A program made the position numbers and the translations under genes. From Amantichitinum ursilacus (GTDB lineage: Bacteria > Pseudomonadota > Gammaproteobacteria > Burkholderiales > Chitinibacteraceae): a stretch of DNA of 64,000 nucleotides. The stretch is taken from positions 1-64,000 of the forward strand of contig NZ_LAQT01000038.1 of NCBI RefSeq assembly GCF_001294205.1, given 5' to 3'. Of this stretch, positions 44,270 through 52,762 are shown in pieces. Under the pieces are notes generated by a model. It saw only the letters and a program-made list of their open reading frames with translations, was not told the origin of the DNA and searched no databases. The number at the start of each line of letters is the position of its first letter. The stretch's first letter is position 1.

Positions 44270-45046
44270 ATGTTTGTAGATTCCCACTGCCATCTCAATT
44301 TTCCGGAGCTGGTCGAAAACCTGCCGCAACATCTGGCCGCGATGGCCGACAACAAGGTCAGCCATGCGCTCTGCGTGGCGGTTAACCTGCCCGAGCTGCC
44401 CAGCGTGCTGGCGTTGGCGCAAAGCCAGCCGCATCTGTTTGCCTCGGTCGGCGTGCATCCCGATTACGAAGACACCGAAGAGCCGACGGTGGAACAGCTG
44501 GTGCAACTGGCGGCGCAACCCAAAGTGGTGGCGATAGGCGAAACCGGGCTCGACTATTACCGCCTGACTGGCGATCTGGAATGGCAACGCCAGCGCTTTC
44601 GCAACCATATCCGCGCCGCACGGCAAACCGGCCTGCCGTTGATTGTGCATACGCGCTCGGCCGCCGAAGACACCATACGCATCATGAAAGAAGAAGGCGC
44701 CGATGAATTTGGTGGCGTGCTGCATTGCTTTACCGAAAGCTGGGACGTCGCGCAGGCGGCGATGGAGCTCAATTTTTATATCTCGTTCAGCGGCATCGTT
44801 ACGTTCAAAAAGGCGGTGGAGCTGAAAGACGTGGCGCAACGCGTGCCGCTGGATCGCATGCTGATCGAAACCGATTCGCCGTATCTGGCACCGATGCCGT
44901 ATCGCGGCAAAATGAACCAGCCCGCCTGGGTGCGCCATGTGGCCGAACATATCGCCGACTTGCGCAACGAGCCGGTAGAGAAAATCGCCGCCGCCACCAC
45001 CGCCAATTTCTTCAAACTGTTTAACAAAGCCGGAGCCATGCAGTGA
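44270..45046 (+). CDS. TatD-family metal-dependent deoxyribonuclease
   Basis: A 258-residue TIM-barrel hydrolase of the TatD family (E. coli YcfH/TatD type), which removes nucleotides from DNA 3' ends or acts on D-aminoacyl substrates in some members. The metal ligands are visible: DSHCHLN at the N-terminus, GETGLDYYR, HTRSA, HCFTES and ETDSPYLAP. Gene position downstream of holB and pilZ matches YcfH. Its end overlaps the next gene by 4 nt (GTGA), suggesting co-translation with the metallo-beta-lactamase protein. Cytosolic. Confidence 0.93.
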   Translation: MFVDSHCHLNFPELVENLPQHLAAMADNKVSHALCVAVNLPELPSVLALAQSQPHLFASVGVHPDYEDTEEPTVEQLVQLAAQPKVVAIGETGLDYYRLTGDLEWQRQRFRNHIRAARQTGLPLIVHTRSAAEDTIRIMKEEGADEFGGVLHCFTESWDVAQAAMELNFYISFSGIVTFKKAVELKDVAQRVPLDRMLIETDSPYLAPMPYRGKMNQPAWVRHVAEHIADLRNEPVEKIAAATTANFFKLFNKAGAMQ

Positions 45047-45822
45047 GTGCGGGCGCGACGATCACGCTGTTGGGCGTGGGCAGCAGCGGCGGTTCGCCCG
45101 CGCTGGGTTGCCAGTGCCCCACCTGCACCTCGGACGATCCGCGCAACCGACGCACCCGCGCCAGCGCCGTCATCAAGGTCAATGGCTTGACGCTGCTGAT
45201 CGACACCGGCCCCGATCTGCGCCAGCAAGTATTGCGTGAGCAACTGCTGCATATCGACGCCGTGCTGTACACGCATCCGCACGCCGACCATCTGCATGGC
45301 ATCGATGACCTGCGCGCGTTTTGCTGGCTGAACAAACAAGCGATTCCGGTCTACGGCAATACGCTGATGGCCGAACATATCAAAAGCCGCTTTAGCTATA
45401 CGCTGCTGCCGCCGGGCCAGTACTGGGACAAACCGGTACTGACGCTGCATGAGATTGATGACCAGCCGTTTTGCATCGGCGACACCGAGATCATTCCGCT
45501 GCCGATCATGCATGGCAAATGGCCCATCCTGGGTTTTCGCATTGGCAATGTCGCCTATGTGACCGACGTATCGCATATTCCGGACGAGACTTACGCGCGC
45601 CTGCACGGGCTGGACGTGTTGTTTCTGGATTGCTTGCGGCCGGTGCCGCACCCCACGCATTTTGGCGTCGATCAGGCGCTGGACGCGGCAGCGCGCATCG
45701 GCGCACGTCGTACCATTTTTATTCACATGACCCACGAGCTGGAATATCACGCCTTGTCGGCCCGCATGCCCGCCGGCATCGAGGTTGGCTATGACGGGAT
45801 GCAGGTCGTGGCGGAGCATTGA
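45043..45822 (+). CDS. PhnP-like metallo-beta-lactamase hydrolase
   Basis: A 259-residue metallo-beta-lactamase-fold hydrolase. The motif HPHADHLHG binds the two metals, with further ligands in MHGK and the C-terminal HMTHE. An N-terminal CQCPTC with GSSGGSPALG resembles the zinc-binding loop of PhnP, a 5-phosphoribosyl 1,2-cyclic phosphodiesterase. No other phn genes are nearby, so the substrate may be another cyclic phosphodiester. The start is a GTG at 45043 that overlaps the tatD stop. The next gene starts 2 nt downstream, so the three form one unit. Confidence 0.88.
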   Translation: MSAGATITLLGVGSSGGSPALGCQCPTCTSDDPRNRRTRASAVIKVNGLTLLIDTGPDLRQQVLREQLLHIDAVLYTHPHADHLHGIDDLRAFCWLNKQAIPVYGNTLMAEHIKSRFSYTLLPPGQYWDKPVLTLHEIDDQPFCIGDTEIIPLPIMHGKWPILGFRIGNVAYVTDVSHIPDETYARLHGLDVLFLDCLRPVPHPTHFGVDQALDAAARIGARRTIFIHMTHELEYHALSARMPAGIEVGYDGMQVVAEH

Positions 45823-45824
45823 CC

Positions 45825-46205
45825 ATGCCACATCCCACCGACCTTAACGTGCTGGGGCAACCGCTAATTGCCTGCAGCATGGACCCGCTGACCGGCTTTA
45901 TGCGCGACGGCTGCTGCAGCCAGCATCCCGAAGACCAGGGCCAGCACACGGTGTGCGCCGAGATGACGGCCGATTTCCTCAAGTTTTCCAGGCAACGCGG
46001 CAATGACTTGTCCACGCCACGGCCGGAATGGGGCTTTGCCGGCCTCAAGCCCGGTGACCGCTGGTGCTTGTGTGCGCCGCGCTGGGTGGAAGCGCTGGTG
46101 GCGGGCGCTGCGCCCGGCATTGTGCTGGCGTCGACCAATGAATCGATTCTGGACGATGTGTCTCTGGAAACGCTGGTGGCCCACGCGGTCGACAGACCGC
46201 GGTAA
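45825..46205 (+). CDS. DUF2237 family protein
   Basis: A 126-residue protein of the DUF2237 family. The pattern NVLGQPLIACSMDPLTGFMRDGCC, VCAEMTADFLKFS, GNDLSTP and GDRWCLCAPRW matches closely. Several conserved Cys suggest a metal site or redox role, but no function is established. The ATG at 45825 starts 2 nt after the upstream hydrolase stop, so it is the third gene of the tatD unit. Its last codons and stop are encoded by the first copy of a 30-nt tandem repeat (46187 onward), so the C-terminus (AVDRPR) has been altered by that repeat. Confidence 0.87.
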   Translation: MPHPTDLNVLGQPLIACSMDPLTGFMRDGCCSQHPEDQGQHTVCAEMTADFLKFSRQRGNDLSTPRPEWGFAGLKPGDRWCLCAPRWVEALVAGAAPGIVLASTNESILDDVSLETLVAHAVDRPR

Positions 46206-46291
46206 TCAATCAGGCCGGTCGACAGACCGCGATGATCAATCGGGCCGGTCGGCAGGCTGCGGTAATCGATCAGGCCAGTCAGCCGACTGCG
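46187..46291 (+). repeat. Three-and-a-half tandem copies of a 30-nt repeat
   Basis: Units at 46187-46216, 46217-46246, 46247-46276 and a partial one from 46277. The consensus starts GGTCGACAGACCGCGGTAAT. Each unit can fold a 4-bp hairpin (GGTC / GACC), and the last copy keeps the pairing with changed bases (AGTC / GACT). It begins inside the DUF2237 gene end and lies before hisC. There are no spacers, so it is not CRISPR. Confidence 0.9.
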
Positions 46292-46382
46292 CTGCGCCAA
46301 AACAGCCCAGGCTGCAGCGGTCGCCGCACTGCGGCATCGTGTTAGCATAACCGTCCGCCAACACTGTCAGATCGACCCCATC

Positions 46383-47450
46383 ATGAGCAAATTCTGGAGC
46401 CCCATCGTTAGCGAACTCACCCCGTATGTGCCAGGTGAGCAACCTAAAATCACTAATCTGATCAAGCTGAACACCAACGAAAATCCGTTCGGCCCGTCGC
46501 CGAAAGCGTTGGCCGCCATGCAGGCGGAGATTAACGACAATCTGCGTTTGTACCCGGACCCGTCCGGCGACAAGCTCAAGCACGCCGTAGCCACGCGCTA
46601 TGGCCTGACCCCGGCGCAAGTGTTTGTCGGCAATGGCTCGGACGAAGTGTTGGCGCACGCGTTCCATGCCTTGCTCAAGCACGAACAACCGCTGCTGGTG
46701 GCCGACATCACCTACAGTTTTTATCCCACTTATTGCAGCCTGTATCAGGTGCCGCACACGCTGATTCCGCTGGACGCCAATATGGGCATCAATATCGATG
46801 ACTATGACCAGCCCGGCGGCGCCATTATCATCGCCAACCCCAACGCGCCCACCGGCACGCCGCTGCCGCTCAGCCAGATTGAAACGCTGCTGCAACGCCA
46901 TCCCGAGCAAGTGGTGCTGGTGGATGAAGCCTATATCGATTTCGGCGGCGAATCGGCCGTCACGCTGATCGACCGCTACCCCAACCTGCTGGTGGTGCAC
47001 ACGCTGTCCAAATCGCGCTCGCTGGCCGGTTTGCGCATTGGTTATGCCATGGGCCATGTCGATCTGATCGAAGGGCTGGAGCGGGTGAAGAACAGTTTTA
47101 ATTCCTACCCGCTCGACCGCATTGCGCTGGCTGGCGCGGTGGCGGCCATTGAAGATGAAGCGTGGTTCCAGCACACCTGCCAGAGCGTAATCGCCAACCG
47201 CGAAACGCTGGTGGCCTCAATGACGGCGCTGGGCTTTGCCGTGTTGCCGTCGGCCGCCAACTTTATCTTTGCGCGCCACCCTGAGCACGATGCGGCCACG
47301 CTGGCCCAAGCATTACGAGAACGCGCGATTCTGGTCCGGCATTTTAAAAAGCCACGCATCGACCAGTATTTGCGTATCAGCATCGGCACGGCCGAGGAAT
47401 GCGCGGCACTGGTCTGCGCCTTGCAAGAACTGGTGCCGCAAGCCGCTTGA
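46383..47450 (+). CDS. hisC: Histidinol-phosphate aminotransferase
   Basis: A PLP-dependent class I/II aminotransferase of 355 residues that makes L-histidinol phosphate from imidazole acetol phosphate in histidine synthesis. The N-terminus ([21 protein letters not shown]) is diagnostic of HisC. PLP contacts include [18 protein letters not shown] and the Schiff-base Lys in [15 protein letters not shown]. It is not in a his operon; the preceding DNA is a tandem repeat and the following gene is lemA. In many betaproteobacteria a second HisC-type enzyme also exists, so this could serve another substrate such as aromatic amino acids. Confidence 0.93.
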   Translation: MSKFWSPIVSELTPYVPGEQPKITNLIKLNTNENPFGPSPKALAAMQAEINDNLRLYPDPSGDKLKHAVATRYGLTPAQVFVGNGSDEVLAHAFHALLKHEQPLLVADITYSFYPTYCSLYQVPHTLIPLDANMGINIDDYDQPGGAIIIANPNAPTGTPLPLSQIETLLQRHPEQVVLVDEAYIDFGGESAVTLIDRYPNLLVVHTLSKSRSLAGLRIGYAMGHVDLIEGLERVKNSFNSYPLDRIALAGAVAAIEDEAWFQHTCQSVIANRETLVASMTALGFAVLPSAANFIFARHPEHDAATLAQALRERAILVRHFKKPRIDQYLRISIGTAEECAALVCALQELVPQAA

Positions 47451-47496
47451 GCCGCGCGGTCTGATCATCGGTGGGCGCCCGGCCGCGCCCCACGCC

Positions 47497-47531
47497 ACAA
47501 CGCCCCCTGTCAGCTTGACGCGGGGCGTTGT
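47497..47531 (+). terminator. Terminator-like hairpin after hisC
   Basis: A perfect 10-bp stem ACAACGCCCC / GGGGCGTTGT with a 15-nt loop, 46 nt after the hisC stop. A weak T-rich stretch (CATTTCTTG) follows. It probably ends the hisC transcript. Confidence 0.65.
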
Positions 47532-47623
47532 CATTTCTTGCCACACTTTTGAGTGCCCGCCTTGCAGCGCAGCCCGTGCAGGACTAATGTCTGCGTCCGG
47601 ACTTGTCCTAGGGGAAATCATTT

Positions 47624-48193
47624 ATGCCATTTATCATTTTTCTGGCGCTGATCGCGCTGGCGGTGATCTGGTTCGTGATGATGTACAACGGCTTGGTGCA
47701 GCTAAAACACAATGTCGCGCGCGCGTGGTCCAACATCGATGTGCTGCTGAAGCAACGCCACGACGAGCTACCCAAGCTGGTGGACACCTGCAAACAACAT
47801 ATGCAGTTTGAGAGCGATACGCTGGAGCGCGTAATGCTGGCGCGCAGCGGCGTGGCGCAAGCGCGCGAGGCGCGCAATCTGCCCGCACTGGGCCGCGCCG
47901 AGCAAGAACTGCGCAAGCAGATGGCGCATCTGTACGCCACGGTGGAGGCGTACCCGGAACTGCGCGCCAGCATGCAGTTTCAGCATCTGCTGGGCCGCAT
48001 TACGCAACTGGAAAACGATATCTCCGACCGGCGCGAGTATTACAACGATTCGGTCAATCTGAATAACGTGCGCGTCGAGCAATTTCCCACCGTCATCCTG
48101 GCCAATATGTTTCATTTCGGCCAGGCGCCGTTGCTGGAATTTGATGCGCAGCAAAAACAGGATGTCAGCATCGCTGGCCTGTTTGCGCACTGA
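47624..48193 (+). CDS. lemA: LemA-family membrane protein
   Basis: A 189-residue LemA protein with one N-terminal membrane helix (IIFLALIALAVIWFVMMY) and a long cytosolic helical bundle. The signature is YNGLVQLKHNVARAWSNIDVLLKQRHDELPKLV. The segment NDSVNLNNVRVEQFPT matches the LemA C-terminal conserved region. Its function is not established; LemA proteins are linked to membrane stress and often pair with another membrane protein, here the GIDE-domain gene 36 nt downstream. AGGGGA lies about eight bases before the ATG. Conserved across bacteria. Confidence 0.93.
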   Translation: MPFIIFLALIALAVIWFVMMYNGLVQLKHNVARAWSNIDVLLKQRHDELPKLVDTCKQHMQFESDTLERVMLARSGVAQAREARNLPALGRAEQELRKQMAHLYATVEAYPELRASMQFQHLLGRITQLENDISDRREYYNDSVNLNNVRVEQFPTVILANMFHFGQAPLLEFDAQQKQDVSIAGLFAH

Positions 48194-48229
48194 ACGCCGC
48201 ACTCTCTAAAACAAAACCATCGCCCGCTC

Positions 48230-49252
48230 ATGAACTGGCTTGACGACCTGCTTGACGTTGATCTGACCACGCCCGGCCAATGGCGCAAATGGTTTGAAGG
48301 CCTGCACTTGCTGGTGGTGCAACTGGGCTTGTTGGTGTTCGGGTTGCAAGGCATGAACGTCAAGCGCTTGCAGGGCGTGCTGATGCTGATGGCGGCGCTG
48401 GCCGTGCTGGCATGGATCAGCAACCGACGCCGCTATCAGGCGATGGGCAACACGCCGGTGGGCCGCATCGCCTCGGCCGCGCAAGGCCAGATGGCCCTGA
48501 CCGGCACTGCCCGTGCCGTCGAAAACGGCATGCTGATCTGCCCCGGGCTGGAAATGCGCTGCCTGTGGTATCGCGTGATTGTGGAAGAGCGCAATCGCTA
48601 CGCCAATGCGGAACAGCAATACCGGCAGACCACCACGCTGCAAAGCGATGGCGGCTTTCTGATCGACGATGGCACCGGCGAGTGCTTTATCGACCCCGAC
48701 GATGCGGATATCCATGTCGCCGAGAAAGAAGTCGGCGAAGACCAATACCACCGCTACACCGCCTGGATGATTTACGAGGGCGATCCCTTGTATGTGGTGG
48801 GCGAATTTGTGTCGGTGCGAGATGCGCATATCGATATCAAAACCGCGCTTGCGCAAAAGCTGAACGAAATGAAACGCGACCAGATCACGCTGCTGGCGCG
48901 CTTCGACCGCAATGGCGACGGCCGCATCGACGCCAGCGAATGGGAACACGCGCGTGCTTCTGCCGAACAAGAAGTACTGGCCGAACTGAGCGAAGCCAAC
49001 GCCGCACTGCCCGCGCACGTAATGCGCAAACCGCGCGATGGCCGCCCGTTTATGGTGGCCATCGGCGCGGCGGACGAAAACACGCGGCGTTATCGCTGGC
49101 AGGCGTGGGTGCATCTGGCCGTGGCGGCGTTGTGTCTGCACGGCTTGCTGTTTGTTACGCGCCATCCCGAACGCCTGCCCGCCGGCTGGCACCACCCGGC
49201 CGCGCAATACGGCCAGATTGATGCGGCGCGGACCGCCACGCAAATCAGCTAA
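48230..49252 (+). CDS. GIDE-domain membrane protein with EF-hand
   Basis: A 340-residue membrane protein. Two N-terminal helices (about 22-65) are followed by a cytosolic domain resembling the GIDE (growth inhibition and differentiation-related E3 ligase) fold (about 80-205; ARAVENGMLICPGLEMRCLWYR and DDGTGECFIDPDDADIH). An EF-hand-like calcium loop, DRNGDGRIDASEW, lies near residue 225. A C-terminal hydrophobic helix (about 290-310) ends the protein. Bacterial GIDE-domain proteins are usually encoded next to LemA, as here. The RING finger of eukaryotic members is absent, so ubiquitin ligase activity is not implied. The EF-hand suggests regulation by calcium, though this is a prediction from one loop. 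Confidence 0.8.
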   Translation: MNWLDDLLDVDLTTPGQWRKWFEGLHLLVVQLGLLVFGLQGMNVKRLQGVLMLMAALAVLAWISNRRRYQAMGNTPVGRIASAAQGQMALTGTARAVENGMLICPGLEMRCLWYRVIVEERNRYANAEQQYRQTTTLQSDGGFLIDDGTGECFIDPDDADIHVAEKEVGEDQYHRYTAWMIYEGDPLYVVGEFVSVRDAHIDIKTALAQKLNEMKRDQITLLARFDRNGDGRIDASEWEHARASAEQEVLAELSEANAALPAHVMRKPRDGRPFMVAIGAADENTRRYRWQAWVHLAVAALCLHGLLFVTRHPERLPAGWHHPAAQYGQIDAARTATQIS

Positions 49253-49312
49253 ACGCAGGCGCGCGCGCGTACAATGTCGGCCTCCGTTTAACCCAGACCG
49301 CCGGTAGACTTT

Positions 49313-50656
49313 ATGCGTATTGCGCTTGCTCAGTTACAACCCGTGGTGGGTGATATCAGCGGCAATCTGCAGCAGATTCTGGATGCCGCCACCCAGGCGC
49401 GCGTTGCCGGCGCCGATGTGCTGGTTACGCCAGAACTAGCGCTCAGCGGCCAGGCGCAAGACCTGCTGCTGCGGCCCGATTTTCTCAGCGCGTGCGGCAA
49501 AGCCATCGGCCGTCTGATCGACGAAGTGGACGACATCACGCTGGTCGTGGGCCATCCCCGCAAAGTGGGCGATGAGGTGTTCAACTGCGCCAGCATTATC
49601 CGCGACGGCAATGTGCTGGGGCGTTATGAAAAGCTGGTGCTGGCCGGCGGCGGCCCGGTGGACGAACTGCGCTATTTCAGCCCCGGCATGCAGCCGCTGG
49701 TATTCGAGCAAAACGGCGTGCAGCTGGGCCTGGCCATCAGCCATGATCTGGACGAAACCGACCCGGTGGCCGCAGCCTGCGACGAAGGCGCGCAACTGTT
49801 GCTGGTACTCAGCGCCACGCCCTTCCATAGTGGCGCGGCCGCGCAACGGCAGAAATTGCTGTGCCAACGCCTGGAAGAAAACGATCTCGCCGCTGTTTAC
49901 GTTAACGCCGTCGGCAGCGCCGACGCGCTGTTATTCGAAGGCCAATCGGGCGCGCTCAGCCCGCAAGGCGAAACGCTGTTGCAACTGCCCGCCTTTAAAC
50001 CCGCGCTGGCGTATATCGACTGGGTTGATGGCCATTTGCAGCCGGTGCATTGCTCGCCGCCGCTGGAAACGGCCGCCCTGCTGTGGCAGGCGCTGATGCT
50101 GGCATTGCGCGACGCTGCGGGCACGCGTGGCGTGGTGGTGCCCTCGTGTGACGGGCTCAACGATGTGCTGTTGCTGGCACTGGCCGCCGATGCGCTGGGC
50201 GAGCATCGCGTGTATGTGGCTGACAGCGCCGCGGCGCAAGATCAACTGTGGTTGTGCGATCTGGATAAAAGCGCGTTGGCGCGGCCCTTGTCGCCCGATC
50301 GGCGCGGCGGCGACTTTGCGCCGTGGCGCGATGTGACCGCCAGCCATTTGCAGCAACTGGCGCAATGGCGCGCGGTGCAAGGCGGCGATCTGGGGGCGAT
50401 GCTGGTCGATGTGCTGGCGACGACGCCCTCCACCGCCGCGGACGACCAACTGCTGGAACGCTATCTGCGCGACCGGCTTGGCCACGCCGAACTGATCGCC
50501 GCGGGCCATTCCCCCGCCGATATCGAGCGCGTGTTAAGCAACTATCAACGCAGCGCGCGGGATCGCCGCGTTAGCGCGCCAGGCCCGCGCGTCAGCGATA
50601 GCGCCGAAGGCATCGATGTGCGCTGGCCATTGGCGCAACGCTTTATCCACGGCTGA
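49313..50656 (+). CDS. Degenerate glutamine-dependent NAD synthetase homologue
   Basis: A 447-residue homologue of NadE, whose normal glutamine-dependent form is about 540. The nitrilase-type glutaminase domain (about 1-250) aligns clearly (LAQLQPVVGDISGN, TPELALSG, RYFSPG), and the synthetase domain's C-terminus (ELIAAGHSPADIERVL) also matches. The catalytic Cys (normally in ICED) is replaced in the aligned AISHDLDE by Ser, and the neighbouring Glu by His. The PP-loop SGGIDS reads CDGLND. About 90 residues of the synthetase core are missing. I infer that both NAD synthesis and glutaminase activity are lost. The frame is intact, so it is expressed protein and not an obvious pseudogene. A true NadE must exist elsewhere if NAD is made this way. 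Confidence 0.8.
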   Translation: MRIALAQLQPVVGDISGNLQQILDAATQARVAGADVLVTPELALSGQAQDLLLRPDFLSACGKAIGRLIDEVDDITLVVGHPRKVGDEVFNCASIIRDGNVLGRYEKLVLAGGGPVDELRYFSPGMQPLVFEQNGVQLGLAISHDLDETDPVAAACDEGAQLLLVLSATPFHSGAAAQRQKLLCQRLEENDLAAVYVNAVGSADALLFEGQSGALSPQGETLLQLPAFKPALAYIDWVDGHLQPVHCSPPLETAALLWQALMLALRDAAGTRGVVVPSCDGLNDVLLLALAADALGEHRVYVADSAAAQDQLWLCDLDKSALARPLSPDRRGGDFAPWRDVTASHLQQLAQWRAVQGGDLGAMLVDVLATTPSTAADDQLLERYLRDRLGHAELIAAGHSPADIERVLSNYQRSARDRRVSAPGPRVSDSAEGIDVRWPLAQRFIHG

Positions 50657-50668
50657 GGGCGGCGCGGC

Positions 50669-52207
50669 TTAGCGCAAACGCCGCTGCACAAAGATCACCA
50701 CCGCGCTAAACAAGGCCAGTACGGTGAGCGTGCGATACAGATCATTGCAGGCCACCAGCAACACCTGCCGATCCAGCAGCCCGGACACCTGGGCCAGCGC
50801 CGCGCGGCTGGCGCTGTCGGCAGCCATGCCGCCCTGCTGAAACGCGCCCTGCAGGGCGTTAACGGTTTCGGTAAAGCGCGCGTTGAACGGGTTGAGCTGG
50901 CCGATATAACTGTCGTACACGCTGGCCTGGCGGTTCTGCATCATGATCGCCGCCACCGCTTGCGCCAGCGAGCCCGCCCATTGCCGCAGCAGATTCTTGT
51001 TGCGGTAGCCGTGCGCAAAATGCTCGGTCTTCAGTTCGCGAAACGTCAGCCCCGCCACCGGAATCACCAGCAGCACCCCGAACACCCCCTTGGCCACCAA
51101 CGGCAACACATACGCGGGCAGCGGAATATCGGCCGGCATCAGCGAAAACGCGCTGCAACTGATGGCCAAGGCCAACACGCCCAGCAACATAAACCATTTT
51201 TTCTGGGTGACGTATTTGCCCCACGCCAGATAGGCGCCGATCACCAGCAAGCTGATCACCGAGGCAAACGAGCTGAGCATGCCGGTAGTGGCCAGCGGCA
51301 CGCCGTGTGCGCGCTCGGCGTAAATCGGAAACAAATAATTGCTGAAGTTGGACAGAAAATAATGCAGGAAATAAAGGCACAAGCCGGTGAGATAAACCGG
51401 GTTAGCCAGGCCGCGCAACACCAGTACGGGAGACGGATGGCGGTATTGGTGCCAGACAAAATAGCCCAGCAAACCCAACCCCAGCGCCAGCCACGCCACG
51501 ATATGTGCGCGATAAGCAAAGAAATCGAAACGCGCCTCGGACAAGGCCAGTTGCAAACAAATCACGCCAATGCCAAACAACACCAGCGGAATGGGTGTGA
51601 GCGCGCCGCCATGCTGTTGTCGCTGCACGACCGCTGGCAGCCAGAGCCAGCACCCCAGCGCGGCCAAAGTGGCGGGCGGCACCACGCACCAGAACACCCA
51701 CTGCCAGCCCATGCTTTCGATCATATGGCCCGCCAGCGCGGGCGCAATCGCCGATGCGCCGAAGATGCCGATCATAAAAAAACGGATCGCCTGGGCGCGG
51801 TCTTTAACGCCAAACATCAGGTTGATCAGAATGCGCGCGCTGGTAAACAACGCGCCGCCGCCCATGCCTTGCATCGCGCGGCAGACAATCAGCTGTTGCG
51901 GCGTCTGGCAAAAGCCGCAGGCCAATGCACCCAGCGCAAACAAGCCCAACGCCAGGCCCAGAAAGTTGCGATAGCCCAGGCGGTGCGCCAGCCAGGCTTG
52001 TTTCATGATCACCAGCATGCTGGCGCAGGCGTAGGCGGCAACTGCCAGAACAAATTCTTGCGGCCCGGCATCCACCCCGCCCTGGATGTGGCTGCTGCTG
52101 AATACAAACATGCTGTTTTCAAAGAACTCGACGCCGGTGGTCAGCGCCAGCAGGGCCATCAGCCAGCGTCGGTCTTTAACGGCGTAATACGGGGCAAGAC
52201 GTTTCAC
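50669..52207 (-). CDS. MFS transporter, DHA2 (EmrB-like) family
   Basis: A 512-residue inner-membrane exporter with about 14 hydrophobic helices, the DHA2 drug:H+ antiporter layout. The family motif C appears around ALACGFCQTPQQL and FCRAMQGMGGG-type sequence (VCRAMQGMGGGALF). The long periplasmic loop seen in EmrB-type proteins is in the C-terminal part (about 430-485). The MarR regulator gene overlaps its start by 4 nt, forming one transcript. No EmrA-type membrane fusion gene is beside it, so it may work alone or with a partner from elsewhere. The substrate is probably a toxic aromatic compound, as for many MarR-linked pumps. Confidence 0.9.
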   Translation of the reverse strand: MKRLAPYYAVKDRRWLMALLALTTGVEFFENSMFVFSSSHIQGGVDAGPQEFVLAVAAYACASMLVIMKQAWLAHRLGYRNFLGLALGLFALGALACGFCQTPQQLIVCRAMQGMGGGALFTSARILINLMFGVKDRAQAIRFFMIGIFGASAIAPALAGHMIESMGWQWVFWCVVPPATLAALGCWLWLPAVVQRQQHGGALTPIPLVLFGIGVICLQLALSEARFDFFAYRAHIVAWLALGLGLLGYFVWHQYRHPSPVLVLRGLANPVYLTGLCLYFLHYFLSNFSNYLFPIYAERAHGVPLATTGMLSSFASVISLLVIGAYLAWGKYVTQKKWFMLLGVLALAISCSAFSLMPADIPLPAYVLPLVAKGVFGVLLVIPVAGLTFRELKTEHFAHGYRNKNLLRQWAGSLAQAVAAIMMQNRQASVYDSYIGQLNPFNARFTETVNALQGAFQQGGMAADSASRAALAQVSGLLDRQVLLVACNDLYRTLTVLALFSAVVIFVQRRLR

Positions 52208-52716
52208 TCAGCCACAGCCCTACTTGCCTTGGGCGGTTGCAGGCCTTCGTAAAACTGGCCCAGATGCGCAGCGATCTGATGCTGATCGTCGCCTTCAAAC
52301 GGCTGCCAGGCCTGGCGATACATTTCATGGACCAACGGCGCGGCGCGTTTAAGCTGGGCGCGGCCGGTTTCGGTGAGGGCCAGTTTCATGCGCCGACGGT
52401 CATCGTGGTCCATTTCGCGGCTGATCCAGCCCTGCTGTTCCAGACCGTCCATCAGCCGGGTGACCTGAGTACGGGTCATATCCAGCAACAAACTCACGTC
52501 GGAAGGGTTGCTGGGGGCGCCATCGTCGACCAGAAGCATGGTCATCGCCAGATATTGCGCCAGATTCATATCGCAGGGAGCCAGCGCTTCGTTGATGCGC
52601 TGTTGCAATAAAGACGCAGCGCGAAACAGCGTGCGCGACAACAGGATTTCAGTCTGCGGGGCGTGCGGATTCAGCGCGCAAAAGCGCCGGATGCGCTCTT
52701 GGTAATCGATAACCAT
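52204..52716 (-). CDS. MarR-family transcriptional regulator
   Basis: A 170-residue winged-helix repressor of the MarR family. The DNA-binding part (about 50-125) has the pattern PSDVSLLLDMTRTQVTRLMDGLEQQGWISRE and the wing DHDDRRRMKLALTETG. It is the first gene of the unit with the MFS pump, whose start overlaps its stop by 4 nt. Overlapping GTAAC/GTTAC palindromes lie 26-46 nt before its start, suggesting autorepression relieved by a small aromatic effector. GGAG precedes the ATG at about eight bases. Confidence 0.93.
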   Translation of the reverse strand: MVIDYQERIRRFCALNPHAPQTEILLSRTLFRAASLLQQRINEALAPCDMNLAQYLAMTMLLVDDGAPSNPSDVSLLLDMTRTQVTRLMDGLEQQGWISREMDHDDRRRMKLALTETGRAQLKRAAPLVHEMYRQAWQPFEGDDQHQIAAHLGQFYEGLQPPKASRAVAE

Positions 52717-52741
52717 GAATAGAGCTCCGTTAATTTCAATG

Positions 52742-52762
52742 GTAACTGTTACAAATGTAACA
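52742..52762. promoter_or_regulatory. Candidate MarR operator (overlapping palindromes)
   Basis: Two palindromes share a half-site: GTAAC-T-GTTAC (52742-52752) and TGTTAC-AAAT-GTAACA (52747-52762). They lie 26-46 nt upstream of the marR start, in position to block RNA polymerase. Autoregulation is typical of MarR proteins. Confidence 0.6.

Noticed and set aside
46187-46291. CRISPR array
   Set aside because: The repeats are contiguous 30-nt units with no spacers, and no cas genes are nearby.
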